DNA of 64,000 nucleotides, taken from positions 887,856 to 951,855 of the forward strand of contig NZ_JAHWUS010000001.1 in assembly GCF_019455445.1 (NCBI RefSeq), in the 5' to 3' direction. This document shows, piece by piece, positions 44,283-53,899 of the stretch. How positions within the stretch are numbered: position 1 is the first letter of the stretch; the number at the start of each line of letters is the position of its first letter. Source of the DNA: Pseudaquidulcibacter saccharophilus (GTDB taxonomy: Bacteria; Pseudomonadota; Alphaproteobacteria; Caulobacterales; Aquidulcibacteraceae). The notes beneath the pieces are model-generated. The model had not been told where the DNA came from, did no database searches, and saw only the letters and a program-made list of their open reading frames with translations. The position numbers and the translations under genes were made by a program.

Positions 44283-45205
44283 GCCTTTATCAGAGTGCCG
44301 ATACCGGTTGAGGTGAACAATTCCATCAAGATTGAGTGGTGTTGACGACCGTCAAGGATTACAACCGCCTCTACACCGGCCTCAATCGCCGCGATTGCGG
44401 TTTCAAGTTTTGGAATCATGCCGCCAACTGCCGCACCGGTTTCAATTAATTCACGGGCGCGTTTTACATCCATTTCGCGGATTAATTCTTTATTTTCGTC
44501 CAAAACGCCTGCAATATCGGTCAAAAGTAAAAAGCGTTTTGCCTTTACTGCGCCTGCCAATGCACCTGCTGCGGTGTCGGCATTTACGTTGAATGTTGAA
44601 CCACTTTCATCAACGCCAATTGGTGCGATTACAGGAACATAATCATGATCCGCACTTAGAAGTGACATCACAAGTTGGGCATCAACCTTTGCCGGATCAC
44701 CAACAAAGCCCAAATCAACCACGGCTTCGATATTAGAATCAGGATCTTTTTTGGTGCGTGTAACTTTTTCAACTTTGAAAAGATTGGCGTCTTTACCTGA
44801 AAGACCAACCCCGCGCACATCTGCTTCACGTCCTGCATCGGTTATAAGGTGCGCAAGCTCTTTATTAACTGCACCAGATAAAACCATTTCGGCAATTTCC
44901 ATGGTTTCTTTATCGGTAACACGTAAACCATCGATAAAACGGCTCTCAACACCCGCTTTTTTAAGCATTGCAGAAATTTGCGGGCCACCACCATGAACCA
45001 CAATCGGATGAATCCCAACCAGCTTCAAAAGCACCACATCGGCGGCAAATTTCTTTGCGCTTTCACTGTCGCCCATTGCATGGCCACCATATTTTATGAC
45101 CACGGTTTCGCGGTCATATTTTTGGATATATGGCAATGCCTCGGCAAGGGTTTTTGCGGTGGTTTTTGCGTCTTCAAAAGGGTTGTTAATAGCGTCTTTA
45201 GTCAT
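44279..45205 (-). CDS. argB: Acetylglutamate kinase
   Basis: A 308-residue amino-acid kinase that phosphorylates N-acetylglutamate, the second step of arginine (ornithine) synthesis. Motifs: [14 protein letters not shown] (phosphate Lys and Gly-Gly), [70 protein letters not shown] and [19 protein letters not shown] chose the ATG at 45205; a 45241 start adds a hydrophobic leader unlike the family. PII proteins regulate this enzyme in some bacteria and cyanobacteria; whether the PII here does so is unknown. Confidence 0.95.
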   Translation of the reverse strand: MTKDAINNPFEDAKTTAKTLAEALPYIQKYDRETVVIKYGGHAMGDSESAKKFAADVVLLKLVGIHPIVVHGGGPQISAMLKKAGVESRFIDGLRVTDKETMEIAEMVLSGAVNKELAHLITDAGREADVRGVGLSGKDANLFKVEKVTRTKKDPDSNIEAVVDLGFVGDPAKVDAQLVMSLLSADHDYVPVIAPIGVDESGSTFNVNADTAAGALAGAVKAKRFLLLTDIAGVLDENKELIREMDVKRARELIETGAAVGGMIPKLETAIAAIEAGVEAVVILDGRQHHSILMELFTSTGIGTLIKA

Positions 45206-45459
45206 GGTGTGCGCAATAGCCACAAAAAACGTCAAAAGCAAATAAAAAATATTATTTTGACCTGTTGTTAGTTATCTATTTACCTTGTTTTAGACCTTGC
45301 AACATTTTGTACTTATAATTGCAATGAATCTATTGCTCAAATATAGTTAATTCTGATTGCAAAATAATTCGATTTGTAGCAAAAGTGCCGTTGAGAGGGT
45401 GGGGATTCTTAAGAGAATTTCTAAACGCCTAAGGGCGTATTTAGTATCAGGAGATATTT

Positions 45460-46932
45460 ATGGCTGGAAAGAAAATTGTGGATGAGGCAAAAGACGCTGC
45501 ATCTGCTGTAACAAAAAAGACTAAAGCTGCTGTTACAAAGACGGCAGCAAAGGGTGCAAAAGCGGCAAAAGAAGTTGCTGATAAAGGTGCGGATGTTGCC
45601 AAAGATGTAACTAAAAAAGCAACTAAAGCGGCCGCAAAAGGTAAAGACGCAGCAAAAGGTGCTTTGGGTGCTGCTGCTGGCGTTCTTGGCAAAGTAAAAG
45701 ATAAAGCTGTTGATGTTGCCGGCGATGTTGTTGACGGTGCAAAAGATGTTGCCGAAAATGCTGCTGAGGCTGCTGGAAATGTTACTGAAAAAGTAACCAA
45801 GGGTGCAAAAGCTGCTGCTGCTAAGGCTGCGGAAGCTGCAAAAGACGTTGTTGAAGATGCGGGCGAGGTTGCTGCAAAAGTGACTAAAGGCGCAAAAGAC
45901 GCGGCCGAAAAAGTTGGTGATGTTGCCGAAGATGTTGGTGACGCAATTAAAGACGGCGTTGAGAAAATTGGCGGCGTGGGCGTTGCGGCGCTTGGTGCCG
46001 GTGCGGCGGCTGTTGGTGGTGTTGCTGCTGCGGCGGGCGACCTTGGTAAAGGTGCGGCTGACTTGGCTGACAAAGGTCTTGATGCGGCACAAGATGTTGC
46101 CGAAAAAGGTGCTGCCCTTGCCAAAGATGCGGTTGCTGGCGTTGGTGCTGCTGCAACTGGCCTAGTTGAAGAAGGCAAAAAAGGCGGTGGCATTCTTATT
46201 CCATTGCTTTTGATTGTCGCTGTTGGTGGCCTTGGTTGGTATGCCTTGACCAAAGGTAATGCAAAAACTGAAACCCCTGCGGTTACTGCCGAAGTTAAGG
46301 CGGAGCAACCAGCATGGTTTGGCGCAATCACCGAAGAGCTTAAAGCCAAATTCCCTTGGTTAAGCCTTAAATTAAATGGAACTTCGTTGATCGCTTCTGG
46401 TGAGGCAGCGGACAAAAATGCGAAAGATGCGGCACTTGCAGATCTTTCTATGGGTCTTGAAACTTCTGAAGGTAAAGGCACTTTGGTTATTGATGATATC
46501 AAAGTTGCTGGCTCTACTGAGGCACCAATTGGTGCGGCATTGGCGGCTTTGGGTGAAAATCCTGATGCGGCGGCTTGTACAAAAGCTTTCACCGACACTA
46601 TGGCGGGGCGCACCATTAATTTTGCAACCGGTGCAGCAACTGTGAACAGTGATTCTGCTAATTTGCTTAATGTTCTTACTGGTATCGCAACCGCATGTAA
46701 GGCACATAAAATCGAAGTTGCTGGACACACTGATGCACGTGGTAATGCCGATGATAACCTTAAACTTTCACAATCTCGTGCCGATGCGGTTAAAGCATTC
46801 TGGGTAGAGAAGGGGGTTCCTGCTGAGGGGCTAAGTGCAAAGGGATATGGCGCGACCAAGCCGCTTGATCCTGCTGCTACTGAAGAGGCATATGCAAAAA
46901 ATCGCAGAACTGAATTCACAGTTACTGATTAA
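45460..46932 (+). CDS. Helical-repeat, membrane-anchored OmpA-domain protein
   Basis: A 490-residue protein of three parts. Residues 1-235 are Ala/Lys/Asp/Val-rich repeats such as KDVAENAAEAAGNVTEKVTKGAKAA, AEKVGDVAEDVGDAIKDG and KGLDAAQDVAEKGAALAKDA, giving amphipathic helix like LEA or histone-H1 tails. A hydrophobic helix (about 240-262, ILIPLLLIVAVGGLGWYAL) follows. Residues about 285-490 include a BON-like region and a C-terminal OmpA-like peptidoglycan-binding domain: RTINFATGAATVNSDSANLLNVL, IEVAGHTDARGNADDNLKLSQSRADAVKAFW and YGATKPL...NRRTEF. A spacer linking inner membrane to peptidoglycan is the inference. CAGGAG lies upstream of the ATG. Terminator at 46951. Confidence 0.8.
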   Translation: MAGKKIVDEAKDAASAVTKKTKAAVTKTAAKGAKAAKEVADKGADVAKDVTKKATKAAAKGKDAAKGALGAAAGVLGKVKDKAVDVAGDVVDGAKDVAENAAEAAGNVTEKVTKGAKAAAAKAAEAAKDVVEDAGEVAAKVTKGAKDAAEKVGDVAEDVGDAIKDGVEKIGGVGVAALGAGAAAVGGVAAAAGDLGKGAADLADKGLDAAQDVAEKGAALAKDAVAGVGAAATGLVEEGKKGGGILIPLLLIVAVGGLGWYALTKGNAKTETPAVTAEVKAEQPAWFGAITEELKAKFPWLSLKLNGTSLIASGEAADKNAKDAALADLSMGLETSEGKGTLVIDDIKVAGSTEAPIGAALAALGENPDAAACTKAFTDTMAGRTINFATGAATVNSDSANLLNVLTGIATACKAHKIEVAGHTDARGNADDNLKLSQSRADAVKAFWVEKGVPAEGLSAKGYGATKPLDPAATEEAYAKNRRTEFTVTD

Positions 46933-46950
46933 TATCAATTAGATTGAATA

Positions 46951-46977
46951 AAAGCCGCCCATTGGGCGGCTTTTTTT
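46951..46977 (+). terminator. Terminator after the OmpA-domain gene
   Basis: AAAGCCGCCC / GGGCGGCTTT with short loop and seven T. Confidence 0.92.
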
Positions 46978-47023
46978 ATGTTTTATGGTTTTGTAAAAAC
47001 CGCCCCCAAAAGCCGCCAAACAC

Positions 47024-47051
47024 AAAAAAACCCGAAGGCGTAACCTTCGGG
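47024..47051 (-). terminator. Terminator after the 47.1 kb gene
   Basis: CCCGAAGG / CCTTCGGG stem with loop CGTAA and a T run on the minus strand; it ends the small membrane protein gene at 47078. Confidence 0.85.
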
Positions 47052-47077
47052 CTTAATTTGAGATATTACTTAAATGA

Positions 47078-47350
47078 TTATGCTTTTTTGAAAAGAGAAA
47101 TCAAAGAAGCACCAAAGGCAGCCACAGCAACATAGCAATATGGGCAGTGTCCGATTAAACCCATTTCATGGAAGCCGTTACCGCTATTTGTAAACAAAGA
47201 GCAGAAAGCTTGTCCTGAAATTTGTGCCTCAGGTGAAAGGGTCGTCAAGTAGGTTGAAATAAGGCCTACTATTGCCCACAAAACAGATGTCATAATGCCA
47301 GATTTAGAAAAACCGATTTCCAAATTCATAGCTCTAGCGATTGATTTCAT
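47078..47350 (-). CDS. Small membrane protein, unknown
   Basis: A 90-residue protein with two hydrophobic helices (about 18-38, IMTSVLWAIVGLISTYLTTL, and about 67-85, GHCPYCYVAVAAFGASLISLF). It contains HCPYCY, a CxxC within the second helix start, plus another Cys in the loop (QAFCSLF), which may bind metal or form a disulfide. I do not recognise the family. ATG at 47350 preceded by GGGGG; an in-frame start at 47377 would add nine residues. Confidence 0.55.
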   Translation of the reverse strand: MKSIARAMNLEIGFSKSGIMTSVLWAIVGLISTYLTTLSPEAQISGQAFCSLFTNSGNGFHEMGLIGHCPYCYVAVAAFGASLISLFKKA

Positions 47351-47541
47351 ATTCGCCCCCAAAAAACTAACCCGCATGCAATAGGATATAATGTCCTACT
47401 CGTAAATACTGAATCTGCTAAAACCAAGCGCGACAATTGCGCGCAATTTGTGTTAATTGCTTTTTACGCTTTTTGTTGCGTCCGTTTGCGACATATATAA
47501 GCACATATAATATATATGAACTGTTATGTTTGGGTAAGCAG

Positions 47542-47844
47542 ATGGATAGCAAAGAATTAACGCAAAAAATCATTCAAGTTTCGGATATTTATGCCAATCG
47601 TTTTAATATTGCGCGTGACAAAGATTGGTATTTCTATAAATTTATAGAAGAAGTTGGCGAAATGACCAAAGCCTATAATGATTATTGTGGTCGTGGTCGC
47701 AATGCCCCGACAAAAGAATCAGAACAACAGTTTAGGGATGAACTTGCCGACGTGTTTGCGCATTTAATATTGTTTGCAAAGGCACATGATATAGATTTTG
47801 AAGACGTTATAAAAGAAAAATGGTTTCAATATCTCGAAAAATGA
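47542..47844 (+). CDS. MazG-like nucleotide pyrophosphohydrolase
   Basis: A 100-residue all-helical MazG-like protein. FYKFIEEVGEMTKAYNDYCGRGRN carries the EExxE-type motif, and QQFRDELADVFAHLILFAKAHDIDFEDVIKEKW the ExxD motif (EELADV-style), so both metal-binding helices are present. It should hydrolyse (d)NTPs to monophosphate and pyrophosphate. ATG at 47542; an upstream in-frame frame extends to 47437 but has no matching protein features. Confidence 0.8.
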   Translation: MDSKELTQKIIQVSDIYANRFNIARDKDWYFYKFIEEVGEMTKAYNDYCGRGRNAPTKESEQQFRDELADVFAHLILFAKAHDIDFEDVIKEKWFQYLEK

Positions 47845-48033
47845 TTCTTTATATTCTTGTACTAGAGGCATACACCTTAAGTATTTAGTTTTTTATTCAA
47901 TGTTACAGAAGTCCAGACTTGGACGGAATGTCCACTTGTAATTTGCATAAAAATTTTTCCCAATAGCAGTAAAAAACCGTGATGCGACATTAAGTCATGT
48001 CCCATTAATATTAAAAATAGCGCATTGGAAAGG

Positions 48034-48047
48034 TTGATTTCCATCAC
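48034..48047 (+). promoter_or_regulatory. FNR/FixK-type box upstream of ccoN
   Basis: TTGAT-TTCC-ATCAC, nine of ten matches to TTGAT-N4-ATCAA, centred about 58 bases before the ccoN ATG. It suits activation of the cbb3 operon when oxygen is low. Confidence 0.6.
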
Positions 48048-48097
48048 CGTAGTATTATACGGATGGAATCTATGTGTTATTTATTAGGGGTGGTTCA

Positions 48098-49783
48098 ATG
48101 ACTGATGCTACACAATCTGCACCGTTGCGATTGACAGGCTTTGGTAAACCAGGGGTTAGAATCGACATTTATGTTGTCGCTCTTCTAGCTGCTCTTGGTT
48201 TGCTTTGGGGTGTTGCGGCAACGGCTTTTGCACATGATCTTGGAATGAGGGTCATGGCAGTTGAGTTAACATTGTTTTTTGCTTTAGGTCTTTTCGGCAT
48301 TGCATTCGCAGCGTCAAAAGGAAAATTGGCAATTGACGAAAGCCGCTATGATGATGAACTCATCAAAGTTGGTATTTTTGCGGCAACTTTCTGGGGTGTT
48401 GTTGGTATGTTGGTTGGCGTGATTATCGCTTCCCAGCTTGCTTTCCCAGAGTTCCTTTATTTTAAAGAATTTGGTTTCTTAAACTTTGGTCGTTTGCGCC
48501 CTGTTCACACTTCTGGTGTGATTTTCGCATTCGGTGGTAACGTTCTTATCACTACAAGCTTTTATGTAGTTCAACGTACCAGCCGCGCGCGTATTTTCGG
48601 TGGCTTGCTTCCTTGGTTTGTTACATTGGGTTGGAACTTCCTTGTAATCGTTCCTGCTGCTACTGGTTACGTACTTGGCGTTACTGGCGGTCAAGAATAT
48701 GCAGAACCAAACTGGATCAGCGATATTTTGATTACAGTTGTTTGGGTTGTGTATCTTGTAACCTTCCTTGGAACTATTTGGAAACGTAAAGAACAACATA
48801 TTTATGTTGCGAACTGGTTCTATCTTGCGTTTATCGTAACAATTGCGATCCTTCACCTTGTAAACAACCTAGAAGTTCCTGCAAACGTTTGGTCTTCTAA
48901 GCAATATTCATTGATGTCTGGTGTTCAGAACGCAATGACACAATGGTGGTATGGTCACAACGCGGTGGGCTTCTTCCTAACTGCTGGTTTCCTTGGCATC
49001 ATGTACTATTTCGTTCCAAAACGTGCGGAACGTCCGGTATATTCTTACCAATTGTCAATCATCCACTTCTGGGCATTGATCTTCACTTATATGTGGGCTG
49101 GTCCTCACCACCTTCACTATACTGCGTTGCCTCAATGGGTTCAAACTTTGGGTATGACTTTCTCAATCATCCTTTGGATGCCTTCATGGGGTGGTATGAT
49201 TAACGGTCTTATGACACTTTCAGGCGCTTGGGACAAACTACGTACAGACCCAGTTCTTCGTATGCTTGTTACTTCTGTTGCATTCTACGGTATGTCAACA
49301 TTCGAAGGTCCTGCAATGTCAATTCGTGCGGTTAACTCATTGTCACACTACACTGACTGGACCGTTGGTCACGTTCACTCTGGTGCTCTTGGCTGGGTTG
49401 GTATGGTATCTTTCGGTGCTCTATACTGCATGACCCCTTGGGTTTGGAAACGCCAACGCTTGTATTCAGTTAAATTGGTTGAAGTACACTTCTGGCTATC
49501 TACCATCGGTATCTTGTTCTACATCACTGCAATGTGGGTATCTGGTATCATGCAAGGTCTAATGTGGCGTGCTTATAACGAGTTTGGCTTCTTGGAATAC
49601 AGCTTCGTTGAAACTGTTAAAGCAATGAAACCTTACTATATGATCCGTGCTCTTGGCGGCTTGTTGTTCACCACTGGTGCTGCGATTATGGCATATAACC
49701 TATGGCGTACTGCAAAAGGCGACATCGCTGCAAAAGAACCTCTTGCTGCAGCTGCTGAAGCTAAAGCGGTTCCAGCTGAATAA
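48098..49783 (+). CDS. ccoN: cbb3-type cytochrome c oxidase subunit I
   Basis: A 561-residue heme-copper oxidase catalytic subunit with about 12 membrane helices. [15 protein letters not shown] gives the low-spin heme ligand region, [26 protein letters not shown] the CuB His and cross-linked Tyr region, [20 protein letters not shown] the further CuB His pair, and [20 protein letters not shown] the heme ligands. It reduces oxygen to water with high affinity. First of ccoNOQP, preceded by a FixK-type box. Start at 48098 has TAGGGGTGG upstream. Confidence 0.97.
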   Translation: MTDATQSAPLRLTGFGKPGVRIDIYVVALLAALGLLWGVAATAFAHDLGMRVMAVELTLFFALGLFGIAFAASKGKLAIDESRYDDELIKVGIFAATFWGVVGMLVGVIIASQLAFPEFLYFKEFGFLNFGRLRPVHTSGVIFAFGGNVLITTSFYVVQRTSRARIFGGLLPWFVTLGWNFLVIVPAATGYVLGVTGGQEYAEPNWISDILITVVWVVYLVTFLGTIWKRKEQHIYVANWFYLAFIVTIAILHLVNNLEVPANVWSSKQYSLMSGVQNAMTQWWYGHNAVGFFLTAGFLGIMYYFVPKRAERPVYSYQLSIIHFWALIFTYMWAGPHHLHYTALPQWVQTLGMTFSIILWMPSWGGMINGLMTLSGAWDKLRTDPVLRMLVTSVAFYGMSTFEGPAMSIRAVNSLSHYTDWTVGHVHSGALGWVGMVSFGALYCMTPWVWKRQRLYSVKLVEVHFWLSTIGILFYITAMWVSGIMQGLMWRAYNEFGFLEYSFVETVKAMKPYYMIRALGGLLFTTGAAIMAYNLWRTAKGDIAAKEPLAAAAEAKAVPAE

Positions 49784-49800
49784 TTGGGGGGGATTGAAAT

Positions 49801-50541
49801 ATGTCATTATTAAGTAAACATGGTGTTTTTGAACGTCACTCTCTAGTTCTTCTCCTTGGTATTATTATCATGGTAAGCATTGGTGGCCTTATCGAAATCG
49901 CACCACTTTTCAAAATCGAGTCAACCATTGAAAAAGTACAAGGCGTTCGTCCTTATACACCTTTGGAATTGGTTGGTCGCAACGTTTACGTTCGTGAAGG
50001 CTGCTATACATGCCACTCACAAATGATCCGTTCTCTTCGTGACGAGGTTGAACGTTATGGTCACTATTCATTGGCTGCAGAGTCTATGTATGACCATCCG
50101 TTCCAATGGGGTTCAAAACGTACTGGTCCTGATTTGGCGCGCGTTGGCGGCAAATATTCAGATGCTTGGCACGTTGAACACTTGACCAACCCTCGTTCGG
50201 TTGTTCCAGAGTCTATTATGCCTCCGTATGCATTCTTGAAAACTAAGATGGTTAATCCAACTTTCATTCAAGATGACATCAATACCAATAAAATCGTTGG
50301 TGTTCCTTACACCAAAGAAGATATTGCAAGCGCGAAAGATGACTTGATGGCTCAAGCAGATCCAAATGCTGACAGCTCTGGTCTTCAAACCCGCTATGGC
50401 GGCAAAGTAAACGTTCGTGACTTTGATGGTGATCCAACAAAAGTTACTGAAATGGATGCTTTGGTAGCATACCTTCAAGTCTTGGGTACTATGGTTGATT
50501 TCTCAACTTATGAACCTAAGAAAGCTGATGGTATCCGTTAG
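49801..50541 (+). CDS. ccoO: cbb3 oxidase monoheme subunit II
   Basis: A 246-residue membrane-anchored monoheme cytochrome c. One N-terminal helix (about 14-36); heme motif CYTCH (Cys68, Cys71, His72) in [16 protein letters not shown]; the later [11 protein letters not shown] holds the Met ligand. It transfers electrons from CcoP to CcoN. It starts 17 bases after ccoN; its stop is followed by ccoQ after one base. Confidence 0.96.
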   Translation: MSLLSKHGVFERHSLVLLLGIIIMVSIGGLIEIAPLFKIESTIEKVQGVRPYTPLELVGRNVYVREGCYTCHSQMIRSLRDEVERYGHYSLAAESMYDHPFQWGSKRTGPDLARVGGKYSDAWHVEHLTNPRSVVPESIMPPYAFLKTKMVNPTFIQDDINTNKIVGVPYTKEDIASAKDDLMAQADPNADSSGLQTRYGGKVNVRDFDGDPTKVTEMDALVAYLQVLGTMVDFSTYEPKKADGIR

Positions 50542-50542
50542 G

Positions 50543-50710
50543 ATGTCGTACGAAGCCCTTGCGGCTTTTGCTCAGAAGGGCGGATCTATATACTTTGTAG
50601 TTATATTTCTCGCTGTATGTATTTACGCCCTCTGGCCTAAGAACAAAACAAAATTCGATGAAGCGGCGCATATGCCGTTGGAAGACAAAGATGATGATAG
50701 ACCTTTATAA
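50543..50710 (+). CDS. ccoQ: cbb3 oxidase subunit CcoQ
   Basis: A 55-residue single-helix subunit (SYEALAAFAQKGGSIYFVVIFLAVCIYALWPKNKTKFDEAA). It stabilises the oxidase complex and is often poorly annotated. Start at 50543 just after the ccoO stop; an in-frame upstream extension is unlike CcoQ. Confidence 0.9.
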   Translation: MSYEALAAFAQKGGSIYFVVIFLAVCIYALWPKNKTKFDEAAHMPLEDKDDDRPL

Positions 50711-50737
50711 GGTTAGTCATCTGATTGGAGAATTGTA

Positions 50738-51628
50738 ATGGGAAAACGCGAAGTTGACGATCACTCTGGCGTTGAAACCACCGGTCATGAGTGGGATGGT
50801 ATTCGGGAATTAGACAACCCGTTGCCTCGTTGGTGGTTGTATATATTATACGGCTGTATTGCCTGGGCAGTAGTATATTGGTTAGTTATGCCTGCTTGGC
50901 CTATGCTTAACGACTATACGCACGGTCTAAAAGTTGCTGCATTACCTGACACGGTTAAAGTTGACCGTATCCGTGTTGATGCAGAAGTTAAAGCTCTTCA
51001 AGACAAACGTGCACCATTGTTTGCTAAATTGGTTGCAACCCCTCTTGATCAAGTTAAGAACAATCCTGAATTGTTCCAATTTGCGCAAGAAGCAGGTAAA
51101 GCAACATTTGGTGACAACTGTTCAACTTGCCACGGTGCAGGTGGTCAGGGTTCAAAAGGTTATCCAAACCTTGCAGACAATGATTGGCTTTGGGACGGCA
51201 CTTATGCCGGCATCAAACAAACTATTCAGTATGGTATTCGTTCTGGTCACGCACAAGAACGTCTAAGCCAAATGCCACATTTTGGTACTGATGGCTTGCT
51301 TGACGCAACTCAAATCAATAACCTTACTGATTATGTTATGACTTTGTCTGGCGTAAAAGGTGCGGATGCAAAAGCTGCTGCTGCTGGTGCGCCATTGTTC
51401 CAAGAACAATGTTCATCATGCCACGGTGCAACTGGTACCGGTGACCACCTTCAAGGTGCGCCTAACCTTACTGATAAGATTTATCTATATGGCGGTACTC
51501 GTGAAGACATCCACAACCAGATCTATAATGGTCGTGGTAACGTGATGCCTACTTGGGAAGCACGTCTTGATGAAGGCACTATTGATGCATTGACTGTATA
51601 CATCCACTCATTAGGTGGTGGACAGTAA
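50738..51628 (+). CDS. ccoP: cbb3 oxidase diheme subunit III
   Basis: A 296-residue diheme cytochrome c. One membrane helix (about 32-52, WWLYILYGCIAWAVVYWLV) and two heme motifs: CSTCH at 128-132 and CSSCH at 225-229, each followed by a Met-containing segment (MPHFG, MPTWE). It receives electrons from soluble cytochrome c or the bc1 complex. A terminator follows, so ccoNOQP and ccoGHIS are probably separate units. Confidence 0.96.
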   Translation: MGKREVDDHSGVETTGHEWDGIRELDNPLPRWWLYILYGCIAWAVVYWLVMPAWPMLNDYTHGLKVAALPDTVKVDRIRVDAEVKALQDKRAPLFAKLVATPLDQVKNNPELFQFAQEAGKATFGDNCSTCHGAGGQGSKGYPNLADNDWLWDGTYAGIKQTIQYGIRSGHAQERLSQMPHFGTDGLLDATQINNLTDYVMTLSGVKGADAKAAAAGAPLFQEQCSSCHGATGTGDHLQGAPNLTDKIYLYGGTREDIHNQIYNGRGNVMPTWEARLDEGTIDALTVYIHSLGGGQ

Positions 51629-51650
51629 GTCTATTAAAATTTATGCGAAG

Positions 51651-51677
51651 GCGGCATTGGAATCCAATGCCGCTTTT
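51651..51677 (+). terminator. Terminator after ccoP
   Basis: GCGGCATTGG / CCAATGCCGC, loop AAT, then TTTT. It lies 23 bases after the ccoP stop. Confidence 0.8.
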
Positions 51678-51819
51678 GCTATTTCAGGGATATAAAAACC
51701 TTTTCTTAAGTAAGGTATTTTAGAATAATAATATTGCGGTCAATAAATACATATATCCTGCGACCCGCGTCATTCTGTCTAATGGTAAACACCATTTCTA
51801 GAGATTAATAAGTGGCATC

Positions 51820-53322
51820 ATGAATACTACAATTGATAATCACGAAAAAAAAGATACTGTCCACTCAGCTGAAGGTGTGGTTCAGGAAAATGTAAGTGCG
51901 GTTAACTCTGCCAAGACCCGCGAGCTTTACAATAAACGCCAACAAATTTATCCGAAGAATATTTCGGGTACATTCAGAAAGCTTAAATGGGCGGTTCTAA
52001 CTGTCCTTTTGGGTATTTATTATATTCTTCCATTCTTGCGCTGGCCACGTGAAGGTTCTGGTTCTGACCAATTCGTATTGGCTGACTTTGAACATAGACG
52101 TTTTTATTTTGGTCCAATCGAAATTTGGCCACAGGAAGTTTATTATATTACCGGTCTTCTGATTTTGGCTGGTGTTGGTCTTTTCCTTGCAACATCATTG
52201 TTTGGTCGTGTTTGGTGTGGCTATGCCTGCCCGCAAACGGTTTGGACCGATTTATTCATTTGGGTTGAACAATTATTTGAAGGCGATCGTAACCAACGTA
52301 TCCGCCTTGATAAAGCACCATGGTCTTTTGATAAGGCGTGGCGTAAAATTGGCAAGCATACGGTCTGGTTGATTATTTCATTAATGACCGGTGGCTGGTT
52401 CGTTATGTATTTTAACGATGCCTATGAGGTTTTGGGTGGCTTCTTAACTGGTAAAGCACCTTTTTCAGCCTATGTTTTTGCTGGCTCTTTGACATTTACA
52501 ACCTATGCACTTGCGGGAACATTGCGTGAGCAGGTTTGTACTTTCATGTGCCCATGGCCGCGTATCCAAGCGGCAATGCTTGACCATGAAGCATTATCAG
52601 TAACCTATAAGCATGACCGTGGTGAACCTCGTGGTCCACATAAAAAAGGTCAAAGCTGGGAAGGTCGTGGCGATTGTGTTGATTGCCGTCAATGTATCGC
52701 GGTTTGCCCTGCTGGTATTGATATTCGTGAAGGTTTACAGATTGAATGTATTAACTGCGCTCTTTGTATCGATGCCTGTGATGAAATCATGGACAAAGTT
52801 GGTCGTCCAAGAGGGTTGATTGGTTATGACACAGAAGACAACATCAATCGTCGTCTAAAAGGTCAAACGAGCCAATTTAATTTCATTCGTCCAAGAACGA
52901 TTTTCTATGGCACTATCTTTGCAATTGTTTCATGCGCAATCCTATATGGTCTATTAACCCGCCATACTATGGGCGTGAACGTTATTAGAGACCGCGCACC
53001 GTTGTTTGTTACCCTTTCTGACGGAAGTGTTCGCAATGCCTACACATTAAAGATTCTTAATATGTCGGGTGCGGACAGAAATGTTGCCGTCTCAATCGAA
53101 GGCGTGACAGATGGTCACCTAGAAGCGGAAACAGGCAAGATTGAAAACAATGAAGTTTTGATGGAAACAAAACCTAATAAAGTTTCAGTTGTTCGTATGT
53201 TTATGGTTGCCCAACCAGAGCAACAAAAGGGTAAATCCATAAATATTAAAGTTAAAGTACGTGACTTGAAAACTAAAGAAGTTGCTACTTCAAAATCCGT
53301 CTTTATTACCGGAACAGAGTAG
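51820..53322 (+). CDS. ccoG: cbb3 oxidase accessory protein CcoG (FixG/RdxA)
   Basis: A 500-residue membrane protein with about five helices and ferredoxin-type [4Fe-4S] clusters: GDCVDCRQCIAVCPAGIDIREG and ECINCALCIDACDEIMDK. The early GRVWCGYACPQTVWTD and LREQVCTFMCPWPRIQ are hallmark Cys motifs. The C-terminus is an Ig-like periplasmic domain. CcoG reduces copper for CuB insertion into the oxidase. First gene of ccoGHIS. Confidence 0.95.
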   Translation: MNTTIDNHEKKDTVHSAEGVVQENVSAVNSAKTRELYNKRQQIYPKNISGTFRKLKWAVLTVLLGIYYILPFLRWPREGSGSDQFVLADFEHRRFYFGPIEIWPQEVYYITGLLILAGVGLFLATSLFGRVWCGYACPQTVWTDLFIWVEQLFEGDRNQRIRLDKAPWSFDKAWRKIGKHTVWLIISLMTGGWFVMYFNDAYEVLGGFLTGKAPFSAYVFAGSLTFTTYALAGTLREQVCTFMCPWPRIQAAMLDHEALSVTYKHDRGEPRGPHKKGQSWEGRGDCVDCRQCIAVCPAGIDIREGLQIECINCALCIDACDEIMDKVGRPRGLIGYDTEDNINRRLKGQTSQFNFIRPRTIFYGTIFAIVSCAILYGLLTRHTMGVNVIRDRAPLFVTLSDGSVRNAYTLKILNMSGADRNVAVSIEGVTDGHLEAETGKIENNEVLMETKPNKVSVVRMFMVAQPEQQKGKSINIKVKVRDLKTKEVATSKSVFITGTE

Positions 53323-53327
53323 GCTAT

Positions 53328-53858
53328 ATGGTAAATATGCCTACTGATTTACCAGAAACAAACGCCAACCCCGCCGCGAGCAAAGGCACGCTTACGGGTT
53401 GGCATATTCTTACTATTTTCATCGTTGGATTTGGGATTGTCTTTACCGTAAATGGTATTTTCATTTACAAGGCAATTTCTACTAATTCCGGTGAAATTCA
53501 ACACGCCTATATGGAAGGGTTGAAATTCAACGAGACCCTTGAAACGCGTGAAAAACAAAAAAACCTTGGCTGGGATATGACCTTGTCAATGAAGCGTGGC
53601 GCGGGTGGTGATGCGCTATTTACCGCCCAAATGCTTGATAAAGCAAATCAGCCAGTTGCCGGTCTTAATATGAATGGTATTCTTTATCGCAATACCGAAA
53701 ATAAAGATGACCATAAGCTTGTATTCAAAGAAGTGAAAACCGGAATTTATGAGGCGGTTGTTCCTCAACTTGGTCCTGGTAAATGGCTTTTTGAAGCAAA
53801 AGCAACCAAAGCCGGTGAGCCGGACTTTACTACGGAGACGTCGCTATCAATACGTTAG
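53328..53858 (+). CDS. ccoH: FixH-family protein (CcoH)
   Basis: A 176-residue protein with one N-terminal helix (about 23-45, WHILTIFIVGFGIVFTVNGIFIYKA) and a periplasmic beta-rich domain (LFTAQMLDKANQPVAGLNMNGILYRNTENKDDHKLVF, then GKWLFEAKATKAG). CcoH is an assembly factor of cbb3 oxidase. It begins six bases after ccoG, and its end overlaps the apparent N-terminus of CcoI. Confidence 0.9.
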   Translation: MVNMPTDLPETNANPAASKGTLTGWHILTIFIVGFGIVFTVNGIFIYKAISTNSGEIQHAYMEGLKFNETLETREKQKNLGWDMTLSMKRGAGGDALFTAQMLDKANQPVAGLNMNGILYRNTENKDDHKLVFKEVKTGIYEAVVPQLGPGKWLFEAKATKAGEPDFTTETSLSIR

Positions 53859-53899
53859 CAGGAAATAATTTTGATGAGGCACGTGGCTGTCCATCAGGT

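Noticed and set aside
45447-46919. Antisense open frame of 490 codons opposite the helical-repeat/OmpA gene
   Set aside because: Its length mirrors the sense gene because the Ala/Lys/Asp codon pattern avoids stops on the other strand. It has low-complexity Ser/Ala composition and no domain, while the sense frame has a ribosome-binding site, membrane helix, OmpA domain and terminator.
51735-51755. FixK box before ccoG
   Set aside because: TTGCGGTCAA has the half-sites too close (four bases between TTG and CAA instead of eight).
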